Source: Chrysochromulina tobinii
Taxonomy: Eukaryota; Haptophyta; Prymnesiales; Chrysochromulinaceae
Assembly: GCA_001275005.1 (NCBI GenBank)
Contig: JWZX01002628.1
Location: 1 to 42,899, forward strand
DNA: 42,899 bases
Direction of reading: 5' to 3'
Part shown: piece by piece, positions 16,254 through 25,230 of the stretch
How the letters are laid out: the number at the start of each line of letters is the position of its first letter
Numbering within the stretch: the first letter of the stretch is position 1
The notes under the pieces: generated by a model
Told to the model about the DNA's origin: nothing
The model's database searches: none
The model's input: only the letters and a program-made list of their open reading frames with translations
Position numbers and translations under genes: made by a program

Positions 16254-18167
16254 TCAACTCTTCTTAACGACCGTGCCGATGATGCCACCTCGCTTCCCTG
16301 GCGCACTCATAGCGGCGGCCACCCGCTGTCGCTCACGCTCCAGAAAGTTGTTTGGGTCGGCAGCGGCAGCAGCACTCATAGCGGCGGCCACCCGCTGTCG
16401 CTCACGCTCCAGAAAGTTGTCTGGGTCGGCAGCGGCAGCAGCGGGCATCGTGGCGGGCGTGTGCGCTGCCGACGGTTCCGAGGCTGCGTTGGGCGCCATA
16501 TTGAGCGCCACCATCTGGGCATCCTCCTTGGGCACCGCCATGGGCGCCGTATTGGGCACCGCCTTGGGCTCCTGTGCCTTTATCTTCTTCGCAGCGGAGC
16601 TCAGCCGAGCGGGTGAGCCAAGCCGCGGAGAGATGTACGCAGCCATCGCTTTCCCTCGATTCAGCATCTTGCCAACGGTAGAAGGGGATGCGTCTGCCGA
16701 TGCTGGCGTGGCCGCCGCAGCCGCAGCCGCCGCAGCCAGTGTCGCGTTCGGGCTGGCCGCCTCCGGCTGGTACGCGAGTGGGGTGCGACCGGCGTAGGGG
16801 GACTTGCTGCCGGGCGTGAGGTGCGGCGAGCCGAGTGGCATCGCCAGGATCTGCGCGGCGTAGTCGTAGTGTTGTGATTCGAGGTGCGGCTCGGCTTTGG
16901 TGGGCGACGGTACGCGCACTTTTCGGTTGGTCGCGATCTCGTTGGGTGGCGACAAATTGGGGTAGAATGGGATGGCCGCCTTGATCTGCAGATGAAGACC
17001 ACCGAGAACACCCTCCTCCAAGTCTGCATCCCGCGCGGCCTCGCGCGCGCGTTGGGCCTTGCGATACTCGTTGACACGCTGCGCCGCCTCGTGCCGAGCT
17101 TGTCGAAATGCTTTCTCGACCATCGCCTGCGCCAAGGCCATACGAGCTATCATCTCGCGCTGTGCTTCGAGATCTGCTTCCTGCTGCTGCTGAAGCATCA
17201 GCAGCTGCGCGGGCGTCATTGTGCCTTGTGCGGCTCGCATCGAATTGCGATGTTGGACTTCCATCGCCTTTGCTTGCGCCGTCGCGGCCGCTGTCTTGGC
17301 ACGCGCCTCGTTGCGCTCACGTTCCCTGTCTTTCATGGGATTGGCCTTCGTGTCCCAAGCCGCTCTTTGGCTCGTGGCTTGAGAGCCGAAGAAGCCGCCG
17401 ATGAAGGCGCTGATGCCGCCGAAAAAGCCGCTGAAGCAAGGGCAGAAGGCGCCGCCACCAGCGCTCTTCAGCTTCGGCGCCTCGCTTTCCCTCAACTGCT
17501 TCTTGCGCTCCTTATCGAGCAACTCTTTGCTGTTCGGCTTCAAGCTGGGCGGGTCGTGGAGCGGAAAGTACCCGTTTATTCTTGGCCAGCACGCGATGAT
17601 GCCGCAGCATGCAAGCAAGATGCTGAGGGCTGCGATGGCGATGAGCGGCACCATGCCAGGATGCTCATCGAGGAACGACTTCACCGGAGTGCGGTCATAC
17701 AGTGCGTCAGCACGCGCCAATATCTCGCTCGCCGCACCGGCCACAGGGATCTTCTCGGTGAGTGAATCCCGCGCCTCATCCAAATCCAAGTTTTCAGCAG
17801 TGGCCTTTGCATTGGCTGCCACCTCGGCTGCTGCTGCCGCCGCCGCCTTGGCTGCTGCCGACGCCTTCTCGGCAGCCGCCTTGGCCGAATCCATGGCGTC
17901 GGAAGCGGTCACGACCCACAGCGGTGGCGGCAGCGACGGTGGCGGCGACGGTGACTCCAACGGCGGTGGCGGTGGCGGCGGCGGCGGTGGCGGTGGTGGC
18001 GAGAGTGGCAACGGCGAGGGTGGAGGCGGTGGCGGCGGTGGCGGCGGTGGCGGCGGTGGCGGCGGTGGAGGCGGCGCTGGCGATAGCAGGGAGGTGATCT
18101 CCTCCTCTGCCTGCTCAGATGCCATCCCAAGGCTCAAGAGGAGTAGTAAGGTGACGATAACGCGCAT
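16254..18167 (-). CDS. Pro-rich single-pass membrane protein with coiled-coil tail
   Basis: ATG 18167 opens directly with a signal peptide (MRVIVTLLLLLSLGMASEQA); a TTG 81 nt upstream is open but less likely. The 637-aa protein then has a Pro/Ser tract of about 60 residues resembling hydroxyproline-rich wall proteins, an Ala-rich helix (about 100-140), and a transmembrane span at about residues 178-196 (VPLIAIAALSILLACCGIIA). After it come a Cys/Gly-rich juxtamembrane segment and a long Glu/Arg/Ala coiled coil (about 290-400). The C-terminus is low-complexity and ends with two copies of a 23-residue unit containing DNFLERERQRVAAAMS. The layout suggests a wall- or surface-linked type I membrane protein. 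No known family is recognised. Confidence 0.65.
   Translation of the reverse strand: MRVIVTLLLLLSLGMASEQAEEEITSLLSPAPPPPPPPPPPPPPPPPPPPSPLPLSPPPPPPPPPPPPPLESPSPPPSLPPPLWVVTASDAMDSAKAAAEKASAAAKAAAAAAAEVAANAKATAENLDLDEARDSLTEKIPVAGAASEILARADALYDRTPVKSFLDEHPGMVPLIAIAALSILLACCGIIACWPRINGYFPLHDPPSLKPNSKELLDKERKKQLRESEAPKLKSAGGGAFCPCFSGFFGGISAFIGGFFGSQATSQRAAWDTKANPMKDRERERNEARAKTAAATAQAKAMEVQHRNSMRAAQGTMTPAQLLMLQQQQEADLEAQREMIARMALAQAMVEKAFRQARHEAAQRVNEYRKAQRAREAARDADLEEGVLGGLHLQIKAAIPFYPNLSPPNEIATNRKVRVPSPTKAEPHLESQHYDYAAQILAMPLGSPHLTPGSKSPYAGRTPLAYQPEAASPNATLAAAAAAAAATPASADASPSTVGKMLNRGKAMAAYISPRLGSPARLSSAAKKIKAQEPKAVPNTAPMAVPKEDAQMVALNMAPNAASEPSAAHTPATMPAAAAADPDNFLERERQRVAAAMSAAAAADPNNFLERERQRVAAAMSAPGKRGGIIGTVVKKS
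16304..16441 (-). repeat. 69-bp tandem duplication, two copies
   Basis: Two adjacent 69-bp units (16304-16372 and 16373-16441) are almost identical and encode two 23-residue copies at the C-terminus of the Pro-rich membrane protein (NNFLERERQR versus DNFLERERQR). The unit length is a multiple of three, so the frame is kept. High identity suggests a recent duplication. Confidence 0.9.
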
Positions 18168-18456
18168 CCCTTCCGTTGACGATGGCGAGCTTGAACAGGG
18201 CGCGTCGGCCGCCTTCGAGAGGACGCTCGTGCCAAAGTTCAAATCCAATTCGGACTTTCCCGAAAAGGAAGATGAATGAATTCATCCCGGATCACTTAAG
18301 ACTGGAATTGCGACTGCACGCTACATGACGCTACGACTGGTGGCGGCGCGCAGCGTGGGCGCGTTCGGTACCTCGACTCCCCTCCCATCGATTCCGGCGA
18401 GAAGCGTCGCGCTGTCCATGGTGCTGTCGGTGCTGGACGGTGTGGTCGGTGCTGTC

Positions 18457-19752
18457 TCAACATCCCGAGCTCTCGTCATCGTCGGATTCTAGCTCGGACA
18501 CGCCGCCGCCACCACCACCTCCTTCGACGGCTGCGGCAGAAGCTAGCGCGGGAGGAGGCAGAGCTTTGGTCTTCGGGCCAGCTCCCTCGGCCCCAGCGAC
18601 GGCTGAGCTGCAAATCTCGGCGCCTGTTCGTAACCACTCGCCCATGGCTTTCTGCCACTTCTCGACGGCCAGGCGTGCCACCCGGTCGGCTTCGCTCTCC
18701 GCTCCGCCTACCCTGGCGGTCTGGTATCGGGTGGGGGGGGAGCCTTCAGGGGGGGGCGAGCCTGCCCGGGCGGTCTGGGTACCCACCGAGGAGGACGAGG
18801 CTGCCGCCGTGCCCGCCGGCAAGGGCGTCGTCGTGGGCGGGGTACCCACCGAGGAGGACAAGGCTGCCGCCGCGCCCGAGGCGGCGCCTGTGGCGCACGG
18901 TGCGCCACCTGGGTCGGCGCCCACGACGGCGCCCACGTCGGCGGGCGAGGCGGGCGCGGCGGAGGCGGTGGAGGCGGTGGAGGCGGTGGAGGCGCTCGCG
19001 CCCATGACGGAGGTGACGAGCTCACGCAGCGCCACAATCTGCGACTCGAGATCGCCTTGGCGGGTGCGCATCCGATCATTCTCAACGCCGAGGGCGTCGA
19101 CGGAGCGTCGCAAGCGCACGACCTGCTCATCCGAGGTCTGCACTGTCTTGAGCAAGCCCTCCTTCTCGCGCTCGAGCAGGAAGAGGCGCTTCTGGTTGAC
19201 CGAGAGCTGCTCCTTGAGCCCCTTGACCGCCTTTTCCCACTTCCCTTCAGCGGTCTCCTGGGCAAGCCGTACCTCATCTGCGACGATCTGGAAGTTCATC
19301 GACGACGAGAGCATGTCGGCGCGCACCTCCTCGAAGCGCTTCTCGAAGTGCTTTGCGTACGCCTTGTCGAGCGCACTCAGGATGTGCAGCAGCACGCGCT
19401 CCTCGTCGTCGCCGGCCGAGCTAATGCGGTACACGAGGCGTGAGCGCCCCTCGAGAGGCAGTGCTGGCGTTGTGCAGGTAAAGTTGAGCTTCTCCGCATC
19501 GAAGCGCATCGGGAAGCGCGTCAGGAAGGCGTCGCGCAGCAGTTCCTGCCCGATGTCGTCAGCGGTACGCCAGGCCGTATGGCGTGGCAGTGAGAAGGTG
19601 ATCTTTGGGGTCACCAACACGGTCAGATAGCCATCGGTCTCGGGCGGTGGTGGTGCTGGTGGCAGTGATGGCTGCGCGGCGGGTTGCTGCGACGGTGGCG
19701 ATCGGGTCACCGCCGTCTCGCTCGCCTTATTACTGCGCTCGTGGTGCAGCAT
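18457..19752 (-). CDS. Unknown coiled-coil protein, 431 aa
   Basis: ATG 19752 begins MLHHERSNKASET; a TTG at 19797 is also open. Residues about 45-165 look globular (GYLTVLVTPKITFSLPRHT through RLVYRISSAGDDEERVL). Residues about 150-250 form a coiled coil (EKRFEEVRADML, GKWEKAVKGLKEQLSVNQKR, VVRLRRSVDALGVENDRM). The remaining third is Ala/Ser/Thr/Pro-rich with two related SSSVGT segments, a helix (ADRVARLAVEKWQKAMGEW), and an acidic end (ELESDDDESS). There is no membrane span. The fold order (globular head, coiled coil, disordered tail) would suit a cytoskeletal or structural protein, but the family is not recognised. Confidence 0.6.
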   Translation of the reverse strand: MLHHERSNKASETAVTRSPPSQQPAAQPSLPPAPPPPETDGYLTVLVTPKITFSLPRHTAWRTADDIGQELLRDAFLTRFPMRFDAEKLNFTCTTPALPLEGRSRLVYRISSAGDDEERVLLHILSALDKAYAKHFEKRFEEVRADMLSSSMNFQIVADEVRLAQETAEGKWEKAVKGLKEQLSVNQKRLFLLEREKEGLLKTVQTSDEQVVRLRRSVDALGVENDRMRTRQGDLESQIVALRELVTSVMGASASTASTASTASAAPASPADVGAVVGADPGGAPCATGAASGAAAALSSSVGTPPTTTPLPAGTAAASSSSVGTQTARAGSPPPEGSPPTRYQTARVGGAESEADRVARLAVEKWQKAMGEWLRTGAEICSSAVAGAEGAGPKTKALPPPALASAAAVEGGGGGGGVSELESDDDESSGC

Positions 19753-20360
19753 CAGTTTTGCTCCGCAAGTGATCAGCAGCGCCTTCCTCGGCGCCAAGAC
19801 CGGCGAGAACGCGCGGCGAGCGTCACGGCCAGTTTCACGGCCCCTCGGCCTCGCGACGTGTGAAGGTTAAGTCAAGTCAAGTCAAGTCTCGGCTTGTGTA
19901 GGACTCGGCTGACGGCGTGAAGACATGTGAAGACAACTTAAACACTCACTCACTCACCCACTCGTCACTCACTCACTCACACCGCGGGAAACCGCAAAAG
20001 TAAGTAGAGTCTCATCGCATCGCCCGCGACCATGTTGCATGTACGACAGCTTTGCCTCTCCCTCAGTTACCCTCGGTCACCCTCTGACATGTCCACCGCT
20101 TGGGGCCCATTTCAACGGCTGGCGTTCCTCAACTCAGCGAGCACGGCTTCTTCCCATCCAATGCCGACACGCCTTCAGCAACCAAACGATCATGCAACTG
20201 TTCCGCGGCCCGCCGCTCCGCGCGCCTCCTTGCACGCTTGCTGCTTGAGCCGCGCCTCTCGTCCTCTGAGCGACTCGATGATTCTCCCTCCTTGTCCTCC
20301 TCCTCCGATTCATCAGTAGGTGGACCAGCGAAGTCACCTGGGTTCGGGAGAGGATTCGGG
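19753..20360. other. Gene-free region with simple repeats and half of a duplicated segment
   Basis: It contains an AAGTC tandem run (about 19869-19888), a CACT/ACTC run (about 19941-19980), and the left copy of a direct repeat described separately. The minus strand of 20129-20364 holds a 78-codon open frame starting ATG just inside the end of the amine oxidase gene, but its coding status is doubtful. Confidence 0.5.
20045..20215 (+). repeat. Left copy of a diverged direct duplication flanking the amine oxidase gene
   Basis: Aligned by eye with about 22134-22286. The best block is TCCAAtGCcGACaCGCCTTC followed by AGCAACCAAACG, then ACTGTTCCGC. Identity over about 100 nt is roughly three quarters or more. 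The left copy has one extra base around 20118-20126, which shifts the frame relative to the right copy; the right copy lies in the start of an apparently intact gene. The left copy is therefore probably a broken remnant. Confidence 0.7.
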
Positions 20361-21941
20361 TCAATCATCCTCCTCCTCCTCGGAGTCTGCAGCAGGTGCA
20401 CCTCGTGAGTTCGCCACGACGGCGCGCGCCGCTTGCTGGCCAGTCTGGAAGGCGCCGTGGACAGTCCCTCTGTATGCCGCCGACGTGTGCTCGCCTGCAA
20501 AGAAGAGTCTCCCTTCCACAGCGCTTCCGAACGCAGCCGAGATGGTGTCTTTGGACGTACCTACGGCGCAGTACGTGTACGCGCCCTTGGCATGAGGATC
20601 GGCGCGCCATTCCGAGCGAATCATATGAGGCATCTCCTCCGGGACCGTTACGTCATCATTCGAGTCGAAGATCGTCATTAGGTTCGTCCGGATCGCCTCC
20701 CAAACGGCGGCGTCGCTCATCTTCTCTGCCATATCAGCCGCCGAGCCCAATGCAAACGTCATGAGCACAGGTTTGTCCGACAGCGCATGCACGTTGAGGA
20801 AGTAGGTGAAGAGGCCGCGGTCCGGCTCCCCCGCCTGGGCGAGGCCGTAATAGTGCGTGCCTTCCGGCCACCAGACCGTTGGAAACAGGAGGGCGACTTT
20901 GACGACATTGCCGAAACCGAGCGCGCGGATGCCCTCGGCCGTTACACGTGGGAGGTCTGGGCGGAAGGTGACCGCGGAGCGCGGGTCGGAGCTCTTGAGC
21001 ACTCCGAGGGGGATCGTGATGATCGCGTAATCCGCCTGGTACACGAGGCCGTCGTCTGCGTTCGTGAGCTTCACACCCGACTCGTCGTACGCGACCTCAC
21101 GGATGCGCTTGCCGTACTGGACCGCGAGGGGCTTCCGGCTACCAGGCGCCACCGCGGTCACCTTGACTTTGTTTGAGCCGTCGTTGAGCTTGACGGCGCC
21201 GCTCTGCAGGGCCTCGTACATTGTCTTGTAGCCCTTTGCCCAGACGACCTCGCTACCCTCGTACTCCTCGTCATCAAACCCAGACCAGGCGGACAGCTGG
21301 CTGGCTGGGCCAGCGGTGTTGAACTCGGCGCCGGTGGCGAGGTGGTACTGGAAGAGCGCCGAGTCGCGAGTCTGGCCCGATTCCGACCGGCCCGAGAGCA
21401 TCTGCCAAATCGACTTGTCGGTCTCGGCATCTTCCGCCTTCTCCTGTGCTTGCTCGAGCATCGACTCGTACGCGTCGAACTTGTCATCGTCGGGGGTCTT
21501 GCCGGTGTCGCAGAGGACAACCTCGGACGAGTCATCGTCTGTTTGCACGAGACCGCCGCCCTCAGTCTGGCCCAGGGCCTTCGCGATCTTGGTGATCGGA
21601 TGCTCCGGACAGCTCCCGTGGATCCAGCTCGCACCCATGTCGGTCGGCGCTCCCAGAGCGTCGGCGGCGTTCCAGGCCGCGGGCGCCTCAGACACCAGCG
21701 TCCACGTGCGGCCGCCAATCCGATTCCGTGCTTCGAGCACCGTCAGCTCGAGGGGTCCTCCGTTCTTGGAGCTATCCCAGGTGTCGACTAGCGTGCGTGC
21801 CGCGGCGAGACCTGATGTGCCTGCACCGATGACGACGACTCTGACCGCGCGTGCGCCAGATGCCATCTCACTGGTCGGCACGCTACGAATCGTAGGCTCC
21901 TCCTCGACTGCAGCGGCCGGCTCCGAGGCAGCGCACCCCAT
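20361..21941 (-). CDS. FAD-dependent polyamine/amine oxidase with acylation-type N-terminus
   Basis: A single exon of 526 aa starts at ATG 21941 (GTG at 21953 is also in frame). The dinucleotide-binding GxGxxG is at residues 39-44 (VVVIGAGTSGLAAARTL), followed by the FAD-ribose ELTVLEARNRIGGRTW segment and the substrate-side MGASWIHGS. The C-terminal FAD motif is FFAGEHTSAAYRGTVHGAF. These features match the flavin amine oxidase family, nearest in look to plant/animal polyamine and spermine oxidases, which oxidise polyamines to aminoaldehydes and release hydrogen peroxide. The N-terminus MGCAASEP has Gly2 and Cys3 suited to myristoylation and palmitoylation, so membrane attachment is possible; an upstream start would remove that. 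An acidic tail EEEEDD ends the protein. The family is firm; the substrate is not determined. Confidence 0.9.
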   Translation of the reverse strand: MGCAASEPAAAVEEEPTIRSVPTSEMASGARAVRVVVIGAGTSGLAAARTLVDTWDSSKNGGPLELTVLEARNRIGGRTWTLVSEAPAAWNAADALGAPTDMGASWIHGSCPEHPITKIAKALGQTEGGGLVQTDDDSSEVVLCDTGKTPDDDKFDAYESMLEQAQEKAEDAETDKSIWQMLSGRSESGQTRDSALFQYHLATGAEFNTAGPASQLSAWSGFDDEEYEGSEVVWAKGYKTMYEALQSGAVKLNDGSNKVKVTAVAPGSRKPLAVQYGKRIREVAYDESGVKLTNADDGLVYQADYAIITIPLGVLKSSDPRSAVTFRPDLPRVTAEGIRALGFGNVVKVALLFPTVWWPEGTHYYGLAQAGEPDRGLFTYFLNVHALSDKPVLMTFALGSAADMAEKMSDAAVWEAIRTNLMTIFDSNDDVTVPEEMPHMIRSEWRADPHAKGAYTYCAVGTSKDTISAAFGSAVEGRLFFAGEHTSAAYRGTVHGAFQTGQQAARAVVANSRGAPAADSEEEEDD

Positions 21942-22122
21942 TTTACAAGTCACTGGCCCCGGTTATTTTAATATTAGCACAAGCTTAGATCTATTCGGGT
22001 AATTAATCAGCTGCACTCGCGGAATCGAAAACAATCAGCAACTCAATCAGCATCTAAAAACATTTCCCCCCGCCGGATCGCCACGCCCCCCGCCCGCATG
22101 CAACTTTCGTTGAAAAACTTTC

Positions 22123-23667
22123 ATGTCCGCGTGCGCAGCTTGCCCCTCAAGCTCATCCCTCGTGACGACATCCCTCGGCGCCTATTTCAACGCTTGCCTT
22201 GCTAAACTCGGCAAGCACGTCGTCTTCACATCCAACGCAGACGCGCCTTCAGCAACCAAACGCACTCGCAACTGTTCCGCTGAGCATCACATAGAAGTGC
22301 GGGCGCTTCCTGAGGCTGCGAAATGCGGCAGTGAGATGCGGCGGCGACGAACGCAGTTGCTGCTAAACATGGTTGGCCGTGAACGCGTCTGCCAAGATGT
22401 GCTCAACTTTCGCAGCAATGGACCCGAGGATGCCAGACTCCTGCCATTAACACAAAGGCGAGCCCTCATCATCTTTGTTGACTTTGCTGAAAGCGGAGCC
22501 GCATCTCCGGCGCTACCATATCACCGCCAAATCCATGTGCGCACGCTGTACGTCGACGACGACATCACGGAACGCGCACTCTCCTCAGCCGGACCCGCGA
22601 GCTCGCTGCCACGCGCCTCCCTTGGGCCCGTGCAGCACCTACAGCCGTCTTCACCTGCGTTGCTGAACCTCTCGGCGATTGAGAAGAATTGGGTACCTTT
22701 CACCGTAGCTTCCAGTGCCCGGCAGAGCCACGGAGACGAGCACAGCTCGCCCATCTACCTGAAGCAGTGGCTCGACGACGGGCACGGCCGCACTGTCACG
22801 CTTCGGCTCGACCTGCGGACTGGCGTCCTGCTTGACCGTTGGGATGCGCCACCGATTGGGGATGCAATTGGAACAGGAGGTGCGCTTCGCTTGTAGGGCC
22901 TGGCTTGGGCGCGCCCTGGGCGCCCGCCGCATGCAAGCTCTCACCACGGCACCCTCTCCCCAGGTACGCTTGGGCGCGCTATGGGCGCCGCGGCGCATGC
23001 CGATGTGTCAGGCGGCACTCCAGCGCTGCAGCTGAACGAGACACATATGCTCGCGGTCGGGCACACGATGACGTGGAGCTGCAACAGGGACGATGTGCGG
23101 CGCAAGGGACCGGCCGCTCGGGCCCGGTGCAAACGTCGGCACCGATGGCGCTCGTACGCTATGTTCGCGTACACGTTCAGCACGGAGCCGCCCTTTGGTC
23201 TCTTCGCGACGAGTCGTGAATTCCGGCTCCGCCTCCCTGATGCAACTTCTGCGGTGCCGACGCTCGAACATGACGCCGTTCATCACGAGCGGAGAGCCGC
23301 CTCTTCCGACTCGTCCCACTCTCACACACTTGGCCACTTCTCAACCGCCCACCCCGCGGGCAGCTCGTCCAATCTCCCGCGCGATCTCCCACATCTCCCC
23401 GGCGATCTCCCAGACGGTCTGCTGCTGCCACCCGCACCCGTCCGAGCAGTGCACGAAAAGCCGCGTGGGGCAGAGGGCAAGATTCAGTTCCCAATCGGAC
23501 TGATGTGGACGATGCCAGAGAACCCCAAAACGAGTAGAGCTCGGCGATGCGTGACGTTGTCCTGGGGGCATGACGACCGCGAGTCGTTCGTGAGCGTGGT
23601 GCCCCTGGACGCACTCCTGGGCGCGGGCTTGCGCTGGGTCGCGCTGAAGGGGGCTGTGGGAAACTGA
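22123..23667 (+). CDS. Unknown 486-aa protein, two exons
   Basis: Exons 22123-22879 and 22964-23667 join in frame (phase 1) as ...DAIGTGG to TLGRAMGAAAHAD. The first about 55 residues (YFNACLAKLGKHVVFTSNAD...) lie in a segment whose diverged copy sits on the other side of the amine oxidase gene. Residues about 110-145 (RRALIIFVDFAESG and HVRTLYVDDDITE) and about 220-250 (KQWLDDGHGRTVTLRLDLRT) look like beta-rich globular segments. In exon 2, PPFGLFATSREFRLRLPDAT, KIQFPIGLMWTMPENP and CVTLSWGHDDRESFVSVVPL also look like beta strands of a secreted or enzymatic domain (the last block is typical of carbohydrate-active or similar beta-sandwich proteins, but this is only an impression). No signal peptide. 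Family not recognised. Confidence 0.6.
22134..22286 (+). repeat. Right copy of the direct duplication flanking the amine oxidase gene
   Basis: This is the partner of about 20045-20215, offset by about 2.1 kb. Here the segment is in frame with the plus-strand gene starting at 22123. In the best aligned 60 nt the differences fall at codon positions 1 and 3 and none at position 2 in the plus frame. This fits plus-strand coding better than the opposite strand, where differences would fall at positions 2 and 3. Confidence 0.65.
22880..22963 (+). other. Intron that begins with a diverged copy of its downstream exon
   Basis: This GT-AG intron is 84 nt. Its first bases GTGCGCTTCG resemble the start of exon 2, GTACGCTTGG. 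Further in, GCTTGGGCGCGC, TGGGCGCC and CGCATGC recur in the same order in intron (about 22902-22935) and exon (about 22968-23000). The acceptor is CTCTCCCCAG|GTACG. It lacks the CTGATGACCT core of the other two exon-copying introns. Confidence 0.75.
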
Positions 23668-23738
23668 ATTTGTGAAGGTTTCATCGAGCGAAAAAACTTG
23701 AAACATATTTGGAACCACGCGCGCACACGCTCGGCCAC

Positions 23739-24653
23739 ATGCTCGCCGGCGTCGCCCGGAGCGGCAGCGGCGCCTGGCAGGGAGGTTCGCTTGGAACGTC
23801 GCCGCCGAAGCCGATAAGGCCTCCGTCTCCCGAGGTGCTTGCAAAGCCTCCCGTTCAGTTTCCTTCGAGCAATTTTTCTGTAGATTACAGCGTGCAATCG
23901 CCGGACAGCCCCTTCAAAGCTTTGCTGGATCATGGCGAACCTAAAGTCGTGGTGTCCTTCCCGCAGGGCTTCTCTGGCTCGGCCATGGAGCGCTACCCCT
24001 CTGGCGAGGCGTACGTTGGCTATTATGCGGACGCACGGCGCCATGGGCGTGGAGTGTTTTTGGATCCCGAGGGCGGCACGCTTCTCTCGTCTTTTGAGGT
24101 TGGGAAGCCGATCCTTGAGGGAACGCGTGTGCTCGCCGACCCACGATCCGAGCAGCTGGTTGCCGCGGTGCGCACGTACGAAGGGAAGCCTGACGGGCTG
24201 ATCACACTTGACGAAGCCGGAGCTATCGCCAAGAACGTTGGGCTGCCGATGCCGAAGAAGCACACGTCGCTGGCGTGCACACCATCACCAAAATCCAAGC
24301 GGTCACCCAAATCAGCTGGGTCGCCTTCTTCAGGGGGTGACTTCCTCGCAAGGCTAGCAGCCGTGGATGGCTCTCCGTACAACAAACAGGCCTCCAGCTC
24401 TGCTGACGACGCTTCCGACCTGGACTGGGTGGCCGGCGTGCAATTCCCGTCACTCCCAGAGCCAGTTGAGGAGATCGCGGAGTGGCAATCGGCCTGGGAC
24501 GACCCCGAGCTCCTCGAGCGACAGCAGCGTGAGAAGGACTTGATGGTCTTCAAGGAGGGGAACAAGAAGAGGCATAAGGTGAAAAAGACGGAGACGCTGG
24601 CCGCTGGCTCGAAGCCCAGAAACAAGTCCTATAACTATGCGTCGGGCAGCTAA
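23739..24653 (+). CDS. MORN-motif protein, 304 aa
   Basis: ATG 23739 (MLAGVARSGSGAWQGG); a TTG 30 nt upstream is open. Residues about 85-110 include MERYPSGEAYVGYYADARRH then GRGVF, the YxG-x-Y-x-G...G.G-x pattern of MORN repeats, which often bind membranes or scaffold proteins. Only one clear and perhaps a second partial repeat is seen. Flanks are Pro/Ser-rich, with SPKSKRSPKSAGSP (a basic, phosphorylatable stretch) and a basic C-terminal half-coil (EREKDL... KKRHKVKKTE). No signal or membrane span. Likely a cytosolic scaffold; partner unknown. Confidence 0.65.
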   Translation: MLAGVARSGSGAWQGGSLGTSPPKPIRPPSPEVLAKPPVQFPSSNFSVDYSVQSPDSPFKALLDHGEPKVVVSFPQGFSGSAMERYPSGEAYVGYYADARRHGRGVFLDPEGGTLLSSFEVGKPILEGTRVLADPRSEQLVAAVRTYEGKPDGLITLDEAGAIAKNVGLPMPKKHTSLACTPSPKSKRSPKSAGSPSSGGDFLARLAAVDGSPYNKQASSSADDASDLDWVAGVQFPSLPEPVEEIAEWQSAWDDPELLERQQREKDLMVFKEGNKKRHKVKKTETLAAGSKPRNKSYNYASGS

Positions 24654-24810
24654 GCCTGCCAGGTGTTGTGTCGTGGAGCTTGCGAGCGAGGGGCTTGTGA
24701 GCGAATGCAACGGACCCTCGCCCGCAAGGGGGCTTGCAAACGAGGCTTGCGATCGAGGGACCTGCGAGCGAATGCTGATCAGGATGCCGAGGCTGACGGC
24801 ATGCAGGCTG

Positions 24811-24945
24811 AATGCATGCTGAGGCGTCAGTCTGCCCAATGCATGCTGAGGCGTCAGTCTGCCCAATGCATACTGAGACGTCAGTCTGCCCAATGCATGC
24901 TGAGACGTCAGTCTGCCCAATGCATGCTGAGGCGTCAGTCTGCCC
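24811..24945 (+). repeat. 27-bp minisatellite, five units
   Basis: Five head-to-tail units of 27 bp (24811-24837, 24838-24864, 24865-24891, 24892-24918, 24919-24945) start AATGCATGCTGAGGCGTCAG and end TCTGCCC. The third unit has GCATACTGAGAC and the fourth GCATGCTGAGAC; the others are identical. Because 27 is a multiple of three, it creates open frames on both strands; these are judged to be artefacts. Confidence 0.95.
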
Positions 24946-25230
24946 AAGAGCCTTTCAGCTGCTGCTAGCCATACTGTACACGAGCTATTAGCCATTAGAT
25001 GCCTTGCGGTGTCGACACAGTGGGTGTGCGGTGCGAGTGTGTGTACATGAGTTTCGTGTTGACATGGTTTCGTGCTCGGCTGTGCGTCCCGGGTCCGCTC
25101 GCCCGTACGGCCGTACCTCGCCGGCACTCGAGAATACCCCGCGGCCCGCGCGCGCGGCGCGTACGGCGTCGGGCGGTACCGGGCCGGGCGGAACGTACTT
25201 ATCTACTCGTTGCGAGCCCTGGCTGTCACC

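Noticed and set aside
16273-18279. Long plus-strand Ala/Gly-rich frames
   Set aside because: Antisense shadows of the Pro/Ala-rich membrane protein gene; composition mirrors the repeats.
20129-20364. Frame on the minus strand overlapping the amine oxidase stop, which could suggest a programmed frameshift extension
   Set aside because: No slippery site is evident, the oxidase is already full length, and codon-position differences between the duplicated copies do not favour minus-strand coding.
24450-25127. Minus-strand 225-codon frame with 9-residue repeats (LGRLTPQHA)
   Set aside because: It is generated by the 27-bp minisatellite and overlaps the MORN gene in antisense; no domain.
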